Below, in pieces: positions 43,657 to 52,663 of a stretch of DNA of 64,000 bases. Within the stretch, counting starts at the first letter, position 1; every line of letters starts with the position of its first letter. The notes under the pieces were generated by a model, which was not told the DNA's origin, made no database searches, and worked only from the letters and a program-made list of their open reading frames with translations. The stretch spans positions 8,887 through 72,886 of the forward strand of contig JAEYPE010000239.1 of the NCBI GenBank assembly GCA_023411035.1, in the 5' to 3' direction. This stretch comes from Pseudomonadota bacterium (lineage in GTDB: Bacteria > Pseudomonadota > Alphaproteobacteria > Azospirillales > Azospirillaceae). The translations under genes and the position numbers were made by a program.

Positions 43657-44601
43657 CTACAGGTCCCCGTCCTCCGCCAGAAGGCGGCGGTGGATGGCGG
43701 TGGCGGCGATGGCCGCCTGCCCCATGGCGACCGAAATCTGGTTTAGCCCTTCCACGATGTCGCCGGCGGCGTAGAGTCCCTCGATCCCCGTCTGCTGGTG
43801 GCCGTCGGTGACCAGCCGGGCGTCCGGCCCGATGCGCACGCCGAGGCCCTTCACCGGCTCCGTGCGCGGATGGCAGCCCAGGGCGGAATAGAGCGTGTCG
43901 AAGGTCAGCCGCTCGCCGGACGCGGTGGTCAGGGCGGCGATCCGCCCAGCTTCGGTGTGGACCTCCACCACCGGCTCCTCCACCGCACGGATTCCGGCCT
44001 CGGCCATGCGGCGGTCCTCCGCCTCCTCCAACTTCATCGGCTCGCCCAGCGTCAGGAGGGTGATGTCGCGGGAATAGGTGCGCAGGAACAGCGCCTCCCC
44101 CAGCGCGCCCGTGCCGTGGCCGATCACGCCGATGCGGTGGCCGATCACCTCGAACCCGTCACAGATCGGGCAATGGCGGATCAGCCCCCGCTGGACCGCC
44201 TGATAAAGGTTGGGGAGTTGCGGCTCCCGGTCGATCACCCCGGTCGCGGCCAGCACGGTGCGGGCACGGAACTCCCGCCCATCGTCCGCCCGCACGCGGT
44301 AGCCGTCCTCCGTCCGCTCCACCGCCAACACCGTCCCAGGCACGATCCGGGCGCCATAGCGTTCCGCCTGAGCGCGCATGCGGATGAGCAGTTCATCGCC
44401 GGTCACCCCGTCCGGAAAGCCCGCGTGGTTGTGGGACAGCGGAATCCAGGAGGCCCGGCTGGCCCCGGAGTCCACCACCAGGAAGCGGCGCCGGTAGCGC
44501 GCCAGATAGATGGCCGCGGTCAGCCCCGCGGGGCCGCCGCCGACGACCAGGGTGTCCAGGAGGTGCGGCGCCCCGCCCGGCGGTGCGGCTGCGGCGGTCA
44601 T
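43657..44601 (-). CDS. Thioredoxin-reductase-like NAD(P)/FAD oxidoreductase
   Basis: 314 residues. The FAD-binding GxGxxG is in DTLVVGGGPAGLTAAIYLARY. The redox-active CxxC is CPIC (RHCPICDGFE, about 142-148). An NADP-site region is GVIGHGTGALGEALFLRTY, and the C-terminal FAD motif is GLYAAGDIVEGLNQ. The divergent FAD/NADP linkers suggest a TrxR-like protein rather than canonical TrxB; the partner is unknown. A near-EcfG match (GGAAC-N16-TGTT) lies ~35-60 bp upstream. Confidence 0.88.
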   Translation of the reverse strand: MTAAAAPPGGAPHLLDTLVVGGGPAGLTAAIYLARYRRRFLVVDSGASRASWIPLSHNHAGFPDGVTGDELLIRMRAQAERYGARIVPGTVLAVERTEDGYRVRADDGREFRARTVLAATGVIDREPQLPNLYQAVQRGLIRHCPICDGFEVIGHRIGVIGHGTGALGEALFLRTYSRDITLLTLGEPMKLEEAEDRRMAEAGIRAVEEPVVEVHTEAGRIAALTTASGERLTFDTLYSALGCHPRTEPVKGLGVRIGPDARLVTDGHQQTGIEGLYAAGDIVEGLNQISVAMGQAAIAATAIHRRLLAEDGDL

Positions 44602-45040
44602 CGGTCGGGCGCTCCACGGTCGTTGGCGAAGTTGTGGGAACAGACGGCGCGCGATGCGGTTCCATCGCCGGATGCTGCGGCGCCAAAGCGTCCATTCGTC
44701 GCGCCCGCCCAGGCTTGACCCGGTTGAATTGATATAAGGGTAATACGTCTATTCCGCGTCCCGCTGGGAGCCGTGCCGTGCCCCAGCCGTCACCCGGCCT
44801 TGCCGAACCGCGCCACCCGAATCCGCTCTTTGCGATCGGGACATCCTCGTGGTCGGGGCACCCCGCTTGGCAACGCCCGGAGACAGCCGGAAGACGTTTC
44901 GCACACGAAAAACTACAAAAAGCGCTGACCGCGAAAGGGTTGAACCTTGACCGCGACATTATACTTTTCGTAACCACAACGGAATTACCCTGTGCACGGT
45001 GCCATGCGGCACCCTTGTGCGGACCGCTGGGAGATTCCGC
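44602..45040. other. Divergent intergenic region, flavoprotein / 126-residue gene
   Basis: 439 bp without a convincing gene. An inverted repeat GGAAC-N17-GTTCC is centred at about 44650. A TATACT box at 44960-44965 has TTGAAC only 14 bp upstream, which is suboptimal spacing. I see nothing else definite. Confidence 0.4.
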
Positions 45041-45421
45041 ATGCCGTTGAACGTTCTCGAGGTGGCGATCTACGCCATGGTGCTCACCGCGTCGCAGCCG
45101 CGTCCCTATGAATGCGTCGCGGTGCAGCCGGAGGGAGTGAACTGCACGAACGGCCTCGCCGTGGCGTCCGAGATGCCGAACGGCGGCATCGCCTTCAACA
45201 CGGGCGTGCAAGTTCTCAAGGACAACCAGGGCCGCGTGTGGCTGAGCAACGGGGTGACCACCCATTTCGATTCCTCGGCCTGGGTGGCCTTCAAGAATTC
45301 CACCGGTCAAACCACCGTCAGCGTGCGCAAGACCGGGCCGTTCCGCTTCAAGTTCTCCAACGGCTTCCAATGCGAGATGATCGGACAGAAACAGGACATG
45401 GCCCGCTGCTACAAGCCGTGA
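45041..45421 (+). CDS. Hypothetical protein, 126 residues
   Basis: MPLNVLEVAIYAMVL then PRPYECVAVQ, VNCTNG, IAFNTGVQVLKDNQGRVWLSNG, FQCEMIG and ARCYKP: beta-rich with four cysteines. There is no clear signal peptide, although residues 5-17 are mildly hydrophobic. I do not recognise the family. GGGAG lies 8 nt upstream of the ATG. Confidence 0.72.
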   Translation: MPLNVLEVAIYAMVLTASQPRPYECVAVQPEGVNCTNGLAVASEMPNGGIAFNTGVQVLKDNQGRVWLSNGVTTHFDSSAWVAFKNSTGQTTVSVRKTGPFRFKFSNGFQCEMIGQKQDMARCYKP

Positions 45422-45427
45422 GTCCTG

Positions 45428-46375
45428 TTACCCCACCGCCTCGCGCCCGTGCGGCGCGTCCAGATCCAGCGCCGGCCCCTTCGGCACGACGCCGGTCGGG
45501 TTGATCATGGTGTGGCTGGCGTAATAGTGCCGCTTGATGTGGTGGAAATCGACCGTCTCCGCCACGCCGGGCACTTGATAGAGGTCGCGCAGATAGCCCG
45601 ACAGGTTCGGATAGTCGGCGATGCGGCGCAGGTTGCACTTGAAGTGGCCGACATAGACCGCGTCGAACCGCACCAGCGTGGTGAACAGGCGCCAATCGGC
45701 CTCGGTCGGCTTGTCCCCCAGCAGATAGCGCCGCCCGGCCAACCGCCCGTCCAATTCGTCCAGCGCGGCGAAGAGGGCGTCGAACGCCTGTTCGTACTTC
45801 TCCTGGCTGGTCGCGAAGCCGGCCTTGTAGACGCCGTTGTTGACGCGGTCGTAGACGAAGGCGTTGATCCGGTCGATCTCCTCCGCCAGTTCCGCCGGGT
45901 AGAAGTCCAGCGAAGCGTCGCCGAAGGCGTCGAACTCCCGGTTCAGCATGCGGATGATTTCCGAGGACTCGTTGTTCACGATGGTCCCGGTCTTCCTGTC
46001 CCACAGCACCGGCACGGTGACGCGGCCCGTGTAGGTGGGATCGGCCTTGGTGTAGACCTCGTGCAGGCGGGTGGAGCCGGTGACCGGATCGGGCTTGGGA
46101 AAGGTCCAGCCCTCCTCCCGCATCAGCGGATCGACCACGGTGACGCCGATGACGTCCTCCAGCCCCTTCAGCTTGCGCAGGATCAGGGTGCGGTGCGCCC
46201 AGGGGCAGGCCAGCGACACGAACAGGTGATAACGCCCGGCCTCCGGCTGGAACGGGCTGGAGCCGTCCGCCCGCACCCAGTTGCGGAACTGGGTTTCCGG
46301 ACGGACGAAGGCGCCCCCGGTGTTCTTGGTGTCGTACCACTGGTCGTGCCAGCGGCCTTCGATCAGCAGACCCAT
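45428..46375 (-). CDS. yqjG: Glutathionyl-hydroquinone reductase (YqjG/ECM4 type)
   Basis: 315 residues, xi-class glutathione transferase. Catalytic Cys is in SLACPWAHRTLILRKLKGL. The C-terminal alpha domain includes NNGVYKAGFATSQEKYE and RYLLGDKPTEADWRLFTTL. It removes glutathione from glutathionyl-hydroquinones. GGGGAG lies 9 nt upstream of ATG 46375. It follows wrbA on the same strand, both acting on quinones. Confidence 0.94.
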   Translation of the reverse strand: MGLLIEGRWHDQWYDTKNTGGAFVRPETQFRNWVRADGSSPFQPEAGRYHLFVSLACPWAHRTLILRKLKGLEDVIGVTVVDPLMREEGWTFPKPDPVTGSTRLHEVYTKADPTYTGRVTVPVLWDRKTGTIVNNESSEIIRMLNREFDAFGDASLDFYPAELAEEIDRINAFVYDRVNNGVYKAGFATSQEKYEQAFDALFAALDELDGRLAGRRYLLGDKPTEADWRLFTTLVRFDAVYVGHFKCNLRRIADYPNLSGYLRDLYQVPGVAETVDFHHIKRHYYASHTMINPTGVVPKGPALDLDAPHGREAVG

Positions 46376-46385
46376 GCCCTGAACT

Positions 46386-46430
46386 CCCCTCTTCCCGGTG
46401 CCCGCTCCCGCCTCGGCGATGGGAGAGGGG
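46386..46430. repeat. REP-like hairpin, copy 2
   Basis: CCCCTCT-T-CCC (46386-46396) pairs with GGGAGAGGGG (46421-46430) with one extra T. The palindrome resembles that at 38482-38504. Confidence 0.5.
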
Positions 46431-46439
46431 GCCTCACCC

Positions 46440-47042
46440 TCAACCGTGCAGCTTCTTGGCGATCTCCGCGACGTGCCGCCCCTGATAGCGGGCACCGTCC
46501 AGTTCCACGGCGCTCGGCTGGCGGGAGCCGTCGCCGCCCGCGATGGTGCTGGCACCGTAGGGACTGTTGCCCATCACCTCGTCCACGCCCATCTGGCCCT
46601 GGAAGCTGTAGGGCAGCCCGACGATCACCATGCCGAGATGCAGAAGCACGATGTGGGTACTGAGGATGGTGCTCTCCTGCCCGCCATGCTGGGTGGCGGA
46701 GGAGGAAAAGGCGGCGCCCACCTTGCCGACCAGCGCGCCCTTCACCCACAGGGCCCCCGTCTGGTCGAGGAAGTTCTTCATCTGACCCGGCATGTTGCCG
46801 TAGCGGGTCGGCACGCCCAGCACGATGGCGTCGTAGTCGGCAAGCTCGCTCGGATCGGCGATGGGGATGTTCGGCTCGTCCTTGAAATGCGCCTTCTGCC
46901 GCACCGCGTCCGGCACCAGTTCCGGCACGCGCTTGACGGTCACCTCCGTTCCCGGAACGGACCGTGCGCCCTCCGCCACCGCCTGGGCCATGGTGGAGAT
47001 GTGGCCGTAGCTGCTGTAGTAGAGCACCAGGACTTTCGCCAT
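46440..47042 (-). CDS. wrbA: NAD(P)H:quinone oxidoreductase WrbA
   Basis: 200 residues, flavodoxin fold. The FMN phosphate loop is in VLVLYYSSYGHISTMAQAVAEGA. GVPTRYGNMPGQMKNFLDQTG, SSATQHGGQESTILS and the GASTIAGGDGSRQPS stretch are characteristic. It carries out two-electron quinone reduction to avoid semiquinones. GGGGAGA lies 6 nt upstream of ATG 47042. It is divergent from a lysR gene with an operator-like palindrome between them. Confidence 0.95.
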   Translation of the reverse strand: MAKVLVLYYSSYGHISTMAQAVAEGARSVPGTEVTVKRVPELVPDAVRQKAHFKDEPNIPIADPSELADYDAIVLGVPTRYGNMPGQMKNFLDQTGALWVKGALVGKVGAAFSSSATQHGGQESTILSTHIVLLHLGMVIVGLPYSFQGQMGVDEVMGNSPYGASTIAGGDGSRQPSAVELDGARYQGRHVAEIAKKLHG

Positions 47043-47146
47043 GTCTCGTCTCCCCTCGCTCTGGCTGTATCCGCGCCCCGGATGGCGGCGGTGTCCCACT
47101 GAGATAGCGCGTTGCCGCGCTTCAGCAAATCCAGGGCGCTGGAACT

Positions 47147-47173
47147 TCATTGTTTCGGGGTGTAGAACAATGA
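47147..47173. promoter_or_regulatory. LysR-type operator abutting the lysR start codon
   Basis: Perfect inverted repeat TCATTGTT-N11-AACAATGA, giving the T-N11-A LysR core (T47154 and A47166). It ends 1 nt before the lysR ATG (47175) and starts about 105 bp upstream of the wrbA ATG. Confidence 0.7.
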
Positions 47174-47174
47174 C

Positions 47175-48122
47175 ATGGACCGCCTCGACGACATGATGGC
47201 CTTTATCAAGGTCGTGGACACCAAGAGCTTCACCAGCGCGGCGGAGCGTCTGAACCTGTCCAAGTCCGTGGTTTCCCGCCGGATCGCGGAGCTGGAAAAC
47301 CGGCTGGGCGCGCGGCTGCTGAACCGCACCACGCGCAAGCTCAGCCTGACCGAGGTCGGGCAGGCCTATTACGAGCGCTGCATCCGCATCATTGCCGATC
47401 TGGAGGAGGCGGAGCAGGCCGTCGCCGACCTGCACGCGGCCCCGCGCGGGCGGCTGAAGGTCAACGCGCCGGTGTCCTTCGGGCTGCTGCATCTGGCGAA
47501 GGCCGTGGCGGAGTTCCTCGAACGCTACCCGTCCATCGAGATCGAAATGGACCTGAACGACCGCTATGTGGACCTGATCGACGAGGGATACGATGTGGCG
47601 GTGCGCATCGGGCGGCTGCGCGACAGTTCGCTGATCGCCAAGCGGCTGGCCCCCAACCGGCAGGTGGTCTGCGCCAGCCCGGCCTATCTGGAGAAGCACG
47701 GAACTCCTCAGACGCCGGATGAGCTGTCCAACCACAACTGCCTGATCTATACCAATATTCCGACCGCCGAGCAGTGGCAGTTCCGCATCAATGACGCCAT
47801 GCGCTCGGTCCGCGTGTCCGGTTCGCTGCGCACCAACAACGGCGACCTGCTGCGCGAGGCCGCCATCGCGGGAGCCGGCATCATCGTTCTGCCCACCTTC
47901 CTGTGCGGGGAAGCGCTGTCCAAGGGGCAGTTGCAATGCCTGCTGCTGGACTATTCCATGGCGGAAACGAGCGTCTTCGCGGTCTATCCGCAGAACCGGC
48001 ACCTGTCGCCGAAGGTCCGCGTCTTCGTGGATTTCCTGGCCGAACGCTTCGGCCCGCGGCCCTATTGGGACTGCGCCCTGCTGAGCCTGAAGCCGATCAC
48101 GCCATCGGCTTCTCCAATATGA
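47175..48122 (+). CDS. LysR-family transcriptional regulator
   Basis: 315 residues. The winged HTH (residues 1-60) is MDRLDDMMAFIKVVDTKSF then SAAERLNLSKSVVSRRIAELE, followed by an effector-binding domain. A perfect T-N11-A operator ends right at its start codon, which would block its own expression and could control wrbA. No Shine-Dalgarno fits between operator and ATG, so the mRNA may be leaderless. The effector could be a quinone, given the neighbours. Confidence 0.93.
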   Translation: MDRLDDMMAFIKVVDTKSFTSAAERLNLSKSVVSRRIAELENRLGARLLNRTTRKLSLTEVGQAYYERCIRIIADLEEAEQAVADLHAAPRGRLKVNAPVSFGLLHLAKAVAEFLERYPSIEIEMDLNDRYVDLIDEGYDVAVRIGRLRDSSLIAKRLAPNRQVVCASPAYLEKHGTPQTPDELSNHNCLIYTNIPTAEQWQFRINDAMRSVRVSGSLRTNNGDLLREAAIAGAGIIVLPTFLCGEALSKGQLQCLLLDYSMAETSVFAVYPQNRHLSPKVRVFVDFLAERFGPRPYWDCALLSLKPITPSASPI

Positions 48123-49467
48123 AGAGCAGGCCCGGCACGCCCACGCCCTTTTCCCGGCGGGAGGAGCAGGGTTCCATGAGCAACACCGACAGCCCCGCCG
48201 CGGCCGCCGTCTTCCGCACATAGGATTCGGTGTGGGCGTAACGCCGCGACGGGCCGAGGGCATAGCCGCCGCCCACCTCCTCTCCCTCCAGCCACTCCGC
48301 CGTCGCGGCGAAGCGGCCCGCCGGGCGCAGGGCCTTCGCGGCCCCTTCGAACAGCGCGGTGAGGTTGCCGAGATAGACCAGCACGTCGGCGGCGACCAGA
48401 AGGTCCCACGAACCGGGCGCCGCCTCCACCGCCGCGACCACGTCGCCGACCGACAACTCATCGTACAGGTTGCGGGCGCGCGCCTTCTCGACCATGCGCG
48501 GGGCCAGATCCACCCCGGCGAGATGCGCGGCCAGCGGGCGGAAGACCACACCGGCCAGCCCGGTCCCGCAGCCGAGGTCGAGCACCCGCAGCCCCGCTGC
48601 CGGCCCCAGCCGCTCCACCGCCTCGCGCAGTTGGCCCGGCGCGGAGTAGCCCAACTTGCCCACCAGATCCTGGTCGAACCGGTCGGCGTAGCGGTCGAAC
48701 AGGGCACGCACATAGGCCGCCGACAGGTCTTCCCCCGCGCCGCCTTCCAAGGCGGCGATCAGCGCCGCGCAGCCGAGCCGCCCGTCCGGGTCCAACCCCT
48801 GGGCGCGGCGGAGCGCCGTCAGCGCCTTTCCCGGCTCCTGCAAGGCGATCCAGGCCCGCCCGATGGCGGCGTGCAGTTCCGCATCCTCCGGGTCCCGGCG
48901 GGACAGCGGCTGGAGCAGCTCGACCGCGCCAAGCGCGTCCCCGGCTTCCACCAGCAGAGTGGAGAGTTCGAGAGCGGTCTCCCGGTCGCCGGGCCGCAGG
49001 GCCACGGCCTCGCGGTATTCCTCCAGCGCGGCGTCCCTGTGTCCGGCGGCGATCAGAGCGCGGGCGAGGCCGAGCCGGGCCGTGGCGGAATCCGGTCGTT
49101 CGGCCACCAGCGACCGCCCGGCGGCCACCGCCTCCTCTAGCCGGCCTACGACGCGCAGCGCTTCGGCCAGGGCGGCACGCCAGGACCACACGCCGGGGTC
49201 GAGCGCCACCGCCCGTCCGCAGGCGGCCAGAGTCCCGGCGGCCTCTCCCGCATCCCTCGCGCTGTCGGCCAAGGCGCCCCAGGCTTCCGCCGACGCGGGG
49301 TCGGCGGCGCAGGCGAAGCGGAAGGCACGCGCGGCCCCCGCCGCGTCGGCGGCGTAAAGGCGGTCGTATCCGGTCTGGAAGAAAATGCCCGGAACGTCTC
49401 CGGGTGGGACGAGGAGCGCCTGCCCCTCTCTATCGGTATGAGCCGTCGAATCGCGATCCACGAACAC
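48097..49467 (-). CDS. TPR protein with C-terminal SAM-dependent methyltransferase
   Basis: About 456 residues. TPR-like repeats fill the N-terminal half (AWGALADSARDAGEAAGTLAACG, ALAEALRVVGRLEEAVAAG). A class I methyltransferase domain follows: GCGTG motif in RVLDLGCGTGLAGVVF, then LAGVDLAPRMVEKARA. The target may be a sugar, a protein or a small molecule. No ATG starts the frame; GTG 49467, 49461 or 49593 are candidates, so the start is uncertain. Its 3' end overlaps the lysR 3' end by 26 nt (convergent). Confidence 0.82.
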   Translation of the reverse strand: MFVDRDSTAHTDREGQALLVPPGDVPGIFFQTGYDRLYAADAAGAARAFRFACAADPASAEAWGALADSARDAGEAAGTLAACGRAVALDPGVWSWRAALAEALRVVGRLEEAVAAGRSLVAERPDSATARLGLARALIAAGHRDAALEEYREAVALRPGDRETALELSTLLVEAGDALGAVELLQPLSRRDPEDAELHAAIGRAWIALQEPGKALTALRRAQGLDPDGRLGCAALIAALEGGAGEDLSAAYVRALFDRYADRFDQDLVGKLGYSAPGQLREAVERLGPAAGLRVLDLGCGTGLAGVVFRPLAAHLAGVDLAPRMVEKARARNLYDELSVGDVVAAVEAAPGSWDLLVAADVLVYLGNLTALFEGAAKALRPAGRFAATAEWLEGEEVGGGYALGPSRRYAHTESYVRKTAAAAGLSVLLMEPCSSRREKGVGVPGLLFILEKPMA

Positions 49468-49964
49468 TTCGCTCTGGAAAGATTGGCTTCCGCCATCCCC
49501 GCCCCGGGACTCCGGGCGGCGAGGGACGGCACAGTCTACTGCACCAGCTTTCCCACATGCGCAAGAGGGCTTCCGAAAATGGGCTATGCGCACCGATTCG
49601 AGCGTCAGACCGTCGCACTAAGCCGATCGGGCGGCCTTTCGCACTGTTTGCGTGACGTACCACGTTCGAATTGAAGAATATCTTTTGAATCAATGGCTTA
49701 GTTTTCACGGGGAGGATAGGGACAGGGCTCCACCCCCTGCCTTGTGACATCGGGCGAGCGAAAGGCGTGGTATTACCGGGAAGCAAATTGATTGACGCTG
49801 TATAAAATTTTTGGAAGTGTGGCTTCGGCGCCCGATGGTGGGCGTTGAACTTTCGGGTAGGAGGCGGTCACCGTAAGCGACTCGGTGACCGGATAATGGC
49901 GGCCCCGCGCGGGGGGCCAAAACGAAGCCGGACAAACGCCGGCAACGAAGAGGGGACCGAGGAT
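49468..49964. other. Divergent intergenic region, methyltransferase / lytic transglycosylase
   Basis: 497 bp. The part from about 49670 to 49830 is AT-rich, including a TATAAA at 49801-49806 without a well-spaced -35. An 8-bp inverted repeat lies at 49866-49890. ORFs across it have no family character. Confidence 0.45.
49866..49890. repeat. Inverted repeat upstream of the lytic transglycosylase gene
   Basis: GGTCACCG (49866-49873) and CGGTGACC (49883-49890) with a 9-nt loop, about 75 bp upstream of the ATG. It could be an operator or leader hairpin. Confidence 0.5.
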
Positions 49965-50630
49965 ATGCAGGATCGAACTCAGCGCGTGCCACGCACGTTT
50001 GGCGGCTGGATCGCTCTTGCACTGGGCATAGCCGCCGCCCCGATCCTCCTCGCCAAGCCCGCCGCCGCCCAGGACAGCAGTTGCGTCTCCCACGCCGTCG
50101 AGGCGGAGCGCAAGTTCAACATCCCCTCCGGCCTTCTCGTCGCCATCGCCCTGGTGGAAAGCGGCCAGGACGGCGCCCCGACCCCCTTCGCGATGAGCGT
50201 GGAAGGCCGTCCGGTCTACGCCCGCAACGCCAGCGACGCCGCCCGGCACCTGCGCGACAAGCGCGGACAGCTTCGGCAGAACGTCTATGTCGGCTGCATG
50301 CAGATCTCGCTGGGCACCCATCGCGGCGAGTTCCAGCCGGTGGAGCGCATCGTCGATCCCCGCGAGAACGTCTATTACGCCGGTCGCCTGCTGCTCCGCC
50401 TTCACGGCGAGCAGGGAAGCTGGAAGACCGCCGTCGCCCGCTACAACGGCGGCTCGACCCGTCAGGCCCAGAACTACATCTGCAAGATCTGGCAGCATCT
50501 GAACGAACTGGACGCGAAGAGCGCCAAGCTGCTGGAATCCGCCCGCTGCGGCGACACCTCACCCGCCAGCATCGCCCCCAGCACCCGCCGCACCTTCCGC
50601 AACGCCCAGCAGGTCGCCTCTCTGGACTGA
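49965..50630 (+). CDS. Lytic transglycosylase-like protein (SLT fold)
   Basis: 221 residues. The signal peptide (about 1-36, ending PAAAQD) directs export to the periplasm. SLT/lysozyme fold: catalytic Glu in ALVESGQDG, GCMQISLGTHRG and ARYNGGSTRQAQNY. It cleaves peptidoglycan glycan strands with anhydromuramyl formation. AGGGGA lies 8 nt upstream of the ATG. The LVESGQDG motif replaces the common ESGxxP/N style, so specificity may differ. Confidence 0.88.
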   Translation: MQDRTQRVPRTFGGWIALALGIAAAPILLAKPAAAQDSSCVSHAVEAERKFNIPSGLLVAIALVESGQDGAPTPFAMSVEGRPVYARNASDAARHLRDKRGQLRQNVYVGCMQISLGTHRGEFQPVERIVDPRENVYYAGRLLLRLHGEQGSWKTAVARYNGGSTRQAQNYICKIWQHLNELDAKSAKLLESARCGDTSPASIAPSTRRTFRNAQQVASLD

Positions 50631-50688
50631 TCCGGAGCCGCTTGCAGGGGATGGCGCCGCCTTCGATGTTGGGCTACATCCCTGCCCC

Positions 50689-51528
50689 ATGAACTACCGT
50701 CACATTTTCCATGCCGGCAACCCCGCCGATGTGATGAAGCACGCCGTGCTGGCGCTGATCGTCGATCATCTGCGCGCCAAGCCGGCGCCCTTCTGCGTGC
50801 TCGACGCCCACGCCGGCATCGGGCGCTACGACCTGGACTCCGAACCGGCGCGCAAGACGCTGGAGTTCCAGGACGGAATCGGGCGGCTGTTCGGCCAGCC
50901 GGCGCCGCACCCGGCGCTTCAGCCCTATCTGGACGCGGTGTCCGCCCTTAATCCGGACGGTCGGCTGCGCTGGTATCCGGGATCGCCGCGGCTGGCGCGG
51001 GCGCTGCTGCGCGAGCAGGACCGGCTGGTCCTCAACGAACTTCACCCCGACGACTGGCAGACCCTGAAGGCGGAGTTCGCCGGGGACCGGCAGGTCGCCA
51101 CCGGCAAGAGCGACGCCTATCAGGCGCTGAAGACCCATCTTCCACCGAGGGAGAAGCGCGGCCTCGTCCTGATCGACCCGCCGTTCGAGCAGCCGGACGA
51201 GTTCGCCCGCATGGCGGAGGGGCTGAAGGCCGCGCACAAGCGCTGGTCCACCGGCATCTACGCCCTGTGGTACCCGATCAAGGAGCGCCCCGCCGTCTGG
51301 CGCTTCCAGGAGGCGGTGGAGAACACCGGCATCCGCAAGATCCTGACCGTCGAGATGACCTGGCATCCGGAGGACACGCACATGCGGCTGAACGGGTCCG
51401 GCCTGCTGATCGTCAACCCGCCCTGGATGCTGGACGACACGCTTCGCGCCATGCTGCCGGCGCTGCACGACGCCCTTCCCTCCACCGGCGGCGGCTGCAA
51501 GGTGGATTGGCTGGTCCCGGAGTCGTAA
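50689..51528 (+). CDS. rlmJ: 23S rRNA (adenine(2030)-N6)-methyltransferase
   Basis: 279 residues. YRHIFHAGNPADVMKHAVLALIVDHL is the hallmark N-terminus. SAM-binding DAHAGIGRYDL and the catalytic motif DPPFEQPDEF (NPPF/DPPF type) are intact. It methylates A2030 of 23S rRNA. It precedes the tandem unknown genes by ~106 bp on the same strand. Confidence 0.94.
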   Translation: MNYRHIFHAGNPADVMKHAVLALIVDHLRAKPAPFCVLDAHAGIGRYDLDSEPARKTLEFQDGIGRLFGQPAPHPALQPYLDAVSALNPDGRLRWYPGSPRLARALLREQDRLVLNELHPDDWQTLKAEFAGDRQVATGKSDAYQALKTHLPPREKRGLVLIDPPFEQPDEFARMAEGLKAAHKRWSTGIYALWYPIKERPAVWRFQEAVENTGIRKILTVEMTWHPEDTHMRLNGSGLLIVNPPWMLDDTLRAMLPALHDALPSTGGGCKVDWLVPES

Positions 51529-51634
51529 CCGCACAATCCATCGGGAAAGCGGCAACCGGTCACAGAGGTTGCCGTTGCGCGGTTCATTCACTCGCCATAG
51601 GGTGATTGGACTACCCCGTTCCCGCAAGGCCCCG

Positions 51635-52630
51635 ATGTCCCGTTCCAACGATTTCGCCAGCGCGTTCGCCAAGGCCCATGCCGACGCGGGGCTGGAACGT
51701 GTGTCCGTCGCGCACATCCTCCAAACCATTCAGAAGGACCCCTCCTTCCTGTTCAGCCAGGAATTGCGGCAAGGTGGCGGCCAGTGCCCCATGCATGCCG
51801 CGCCCAACGCCGACGACGCGGACAAGGTGACGGTCAACACGCTGCTGGCCTATCTGTTCGAGCCGCTGCGCGACCATGTGGCGGCCAGGCTGCCGCTGGA
51901 CGAGCGCGGGCAGGTCATGCTGCCGATCCCGCCGCGCTCCCCCCACGGCATCCACCCCGCCGACCGCGCGGCCATGGCGGCGGCCCCGCTGGATGTCATG
52001 GCCTCGGTCCTGCGCGACGCCACCTGCCATCTGCTGGACGGCCTCATCACCGTCTGGGCGGCGGACCTGCTGTCGGAGGAGGAGCATTACCGCGCCCAGG
52101 GCTCCGGCGAGATCTCCTCCTCCGCCGCCGCCACCTTCATACTGCGCACGACGCTGGAGGACTCGGCCCTCTACCAGCGCGCCGGATACGACATGCTGTC
52201 GATCACCAAGACCGGCAGCCACACCGCCATCCACATCTGCTGGGCCATGGTGGAGGCCGCCCCCCTGCTGAAGCCCGGCCTGGAGGCGGCAGACTATGAC
52301 GATCTCGTGCGGCGAAGCCTGAAGCAGGTGGTGCCCCTGTCCATGGCCAGCCTGGGCATGCTGGTCCATTACATGGAGGCGTCGGGGATCGAGCCGCATG
52401 ACGGCCTCGCCATCCATCTGCTGCCCAAGGACCAGACGGCCTTCGTCCTGGACGAAGCCGGTCTGATCTGCCTGAACCCGGAGCCGATCACCCGCTTCGC
52501 CAAGCAGGAGGAGCGGCACTACACCGGCTGTCCGGCCTTCTACACGCCTGGATTCATCAAGCTGTATCTCGACATCGTGGCCAGCATCGCCATGGATTAC
52601 GGCGTCTACGACCGGCTTCGCGACCGCTGA
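51635..52630 (+). CDS. Unrecognised protein, paralogue A of a tandem pair
   Basis: 331 residues, no family recognised. Shared with the next gene: RSNDFA at the start, a CPxH motif (Cys51, His54), NTLLA, LRDH, PHG, CHLLD, the block GYDMLSITKTGSHTA followed by HxCW (about 184-203), LKPGL, YDDLxRRSLKQV, QTAFVxDE and TGCPAFY near the C-terminus (Cys299). Conserved Cys/His pairs could bind a metal or carry out redox chemistry, but this is inference. No signal peptide or membrane helix is seen. AAGG lies 7-8 nt upstream of ATG 51635. Confidence 0.8.
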   Translation: MSRSNDFASAFAKAHADAGLERVSVAHILQTIQKDPSFLFSQELRQGGGQCPMHAAPNADDADKVTVNTLLAYLFEPLRDHVAARLPLDERGQVMLPIPPRSPHGIHPADRAAMAAAPLDVMASVLRDATCHLLDGLITVWAADLLSEEEHYRAQGSGEISSSAAATFILRTTLEDSALYQRAGYDMLSITKTGSHTAIHICWAMVEAAPLLKPGLEAADYDDLVRRSLKQVVPLSMASLGMLVHYMEASGIEPHDGLAIHLLPKDQTAFVLDEAGLICLNPEPITRFAKQEERHYTGCPAFYTPGFIKLYLDIVASIAMDYGVYDRLRDR

Positions 52631-52663
52631 CCGTCCCTTTCACAGAACAGACGTCCCTCCGCC

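Noticed and set aside
44637..44663. GGAAC-N16-TGTT upstream of the flavoprotein gene as an EcfG promoter
   Set aside because: One mismatch in the four-base -10; the symmetric GGAAC...GTTCC could be chance. Kept only as a note in the gene entry.
44960..44965. TATACT with TTGAAC as a sigma-70 promoter for the 126-residue gene
   Set aside because: The spacing is 14 bp, too short for confident assignment.
47043..48713. Extension of the wrbA frame to a 757-residue protein
   Set aside because: The upstream part is antisense to lysR and the TPR-methyltransferase gene; WrbA begins at 47042 with a good Shine-Dalgarno.
49430..49786. Possible 118-residue minus-strand gene upstream of the methyltransferase gene
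   Set aside because: No Shine-Dalgarno, low-complexity Arg/Pro/Ser composition and overlap with the methyltransferase 5' end.
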